Shown here one piece after another: positions 63,979 through 64,000 of a DNA stretch of 64,000 nt (positions within the stretch are counted from its first letter, which is position 1; the number at the start of each line of letters is the position of its first letter). A program made the translations under genes and the position numbers. The stretch is from NCBI GenBank assembly GCA_013365365.1, contig JABVXU010000006.1:1-64000 (forward strand). The letters run 5' to 3'. This stretch comes from Cruorifilaria tuberocauda. Taxonomy: Eukaryota; Nematoda; Chromadorea; Rhabditida; Onchocercidae. A model generated the notes under the pieces. It was not told the DNA's origin. It ran no database searches and was given only the letters and a program-made list of their open reading frames with translations.

Positions 63979-64000
63979 GTTTGCTGTGTTCTGTAGGTTA

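Noticed and set aside
1..64000. Wolbachia insert or bacterial operon, expected possibilities in filarial DNA
   Set aside because: No uninterrupted bacterial-type gene, ribosome-binding-site pattern or bacterial family was recognised anywhere in the window.

Overview
The window looks like nuclear DNA of a nematode, most likely a filarial or related clade III worm. It is strongly A+T-rich. Genes are broken into many small exons by short-to-medium GT-AG introns, several with nematode-style TTTCAG acceptors. Four start codons sit 0 to 21 bases downstream of a splice-acceptor motif, as expected for spliced-leader trans-splicing. No bacterial operons, rRNA, tRNA, CRISPR arrays or intact transposons were seen. 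The species call is inference; gene identities rest on protein motifs read from conceptual splicing.

Layout. 1-1976 (-): 5' part of an SH2-tyrosine kinase of the Fes/Fer (SPE-8-like) type, running off the left edge. 3799-4992 (+): small ten-cysteine three-finger protein. 4993-7294: mostly non-coding, with a few coding-like islands. 7295-11885 (-): Cezanne/OTUD7-type deubiquitinase, head-to-head with 12762-19720 (+): exocyst subunit SEC5/EXOC2. 21242-26700 (-): GLY-2/MGAT5 N-acetylglucosaminyltransferase V, tail-to-tail with EXOC2 and head-to-head with 27669-60083 (+): the giant E3 ligase UBR4, which fills half the window. 61424-63978 and beyond (+): N-terminal part of the DNA polymerase alpha catalytic subunit, cut by the right edge.

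The genes are conserved housekeeping or cell-surface functions: exocytosis, N-glycan branching, ubiquitin addition and removal, and replication. They form no obvious single pathway, although two belong to ubiquitin biology. Within EXOC2, GLY-2 and OTUD7 most exon junctions were checked for phase. UBR4 was assembled from recognisable segments and its exon list is incomplete.

The most unusual items are an SH2 domain that has lost its phosphotyrosine-binding arginine, and a set of near-perfect inverted repeats in introns and intergenic DNA. Four of these have 16-27 bp arms that each differ at one position, and one is a perfect 24-bp palindrome. There is also a 16-bp palindrome in the OTUD7/EXOC2 divergent promoter and a set of unassigned coding-like islands. 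I did not find a convincing wholly new system.
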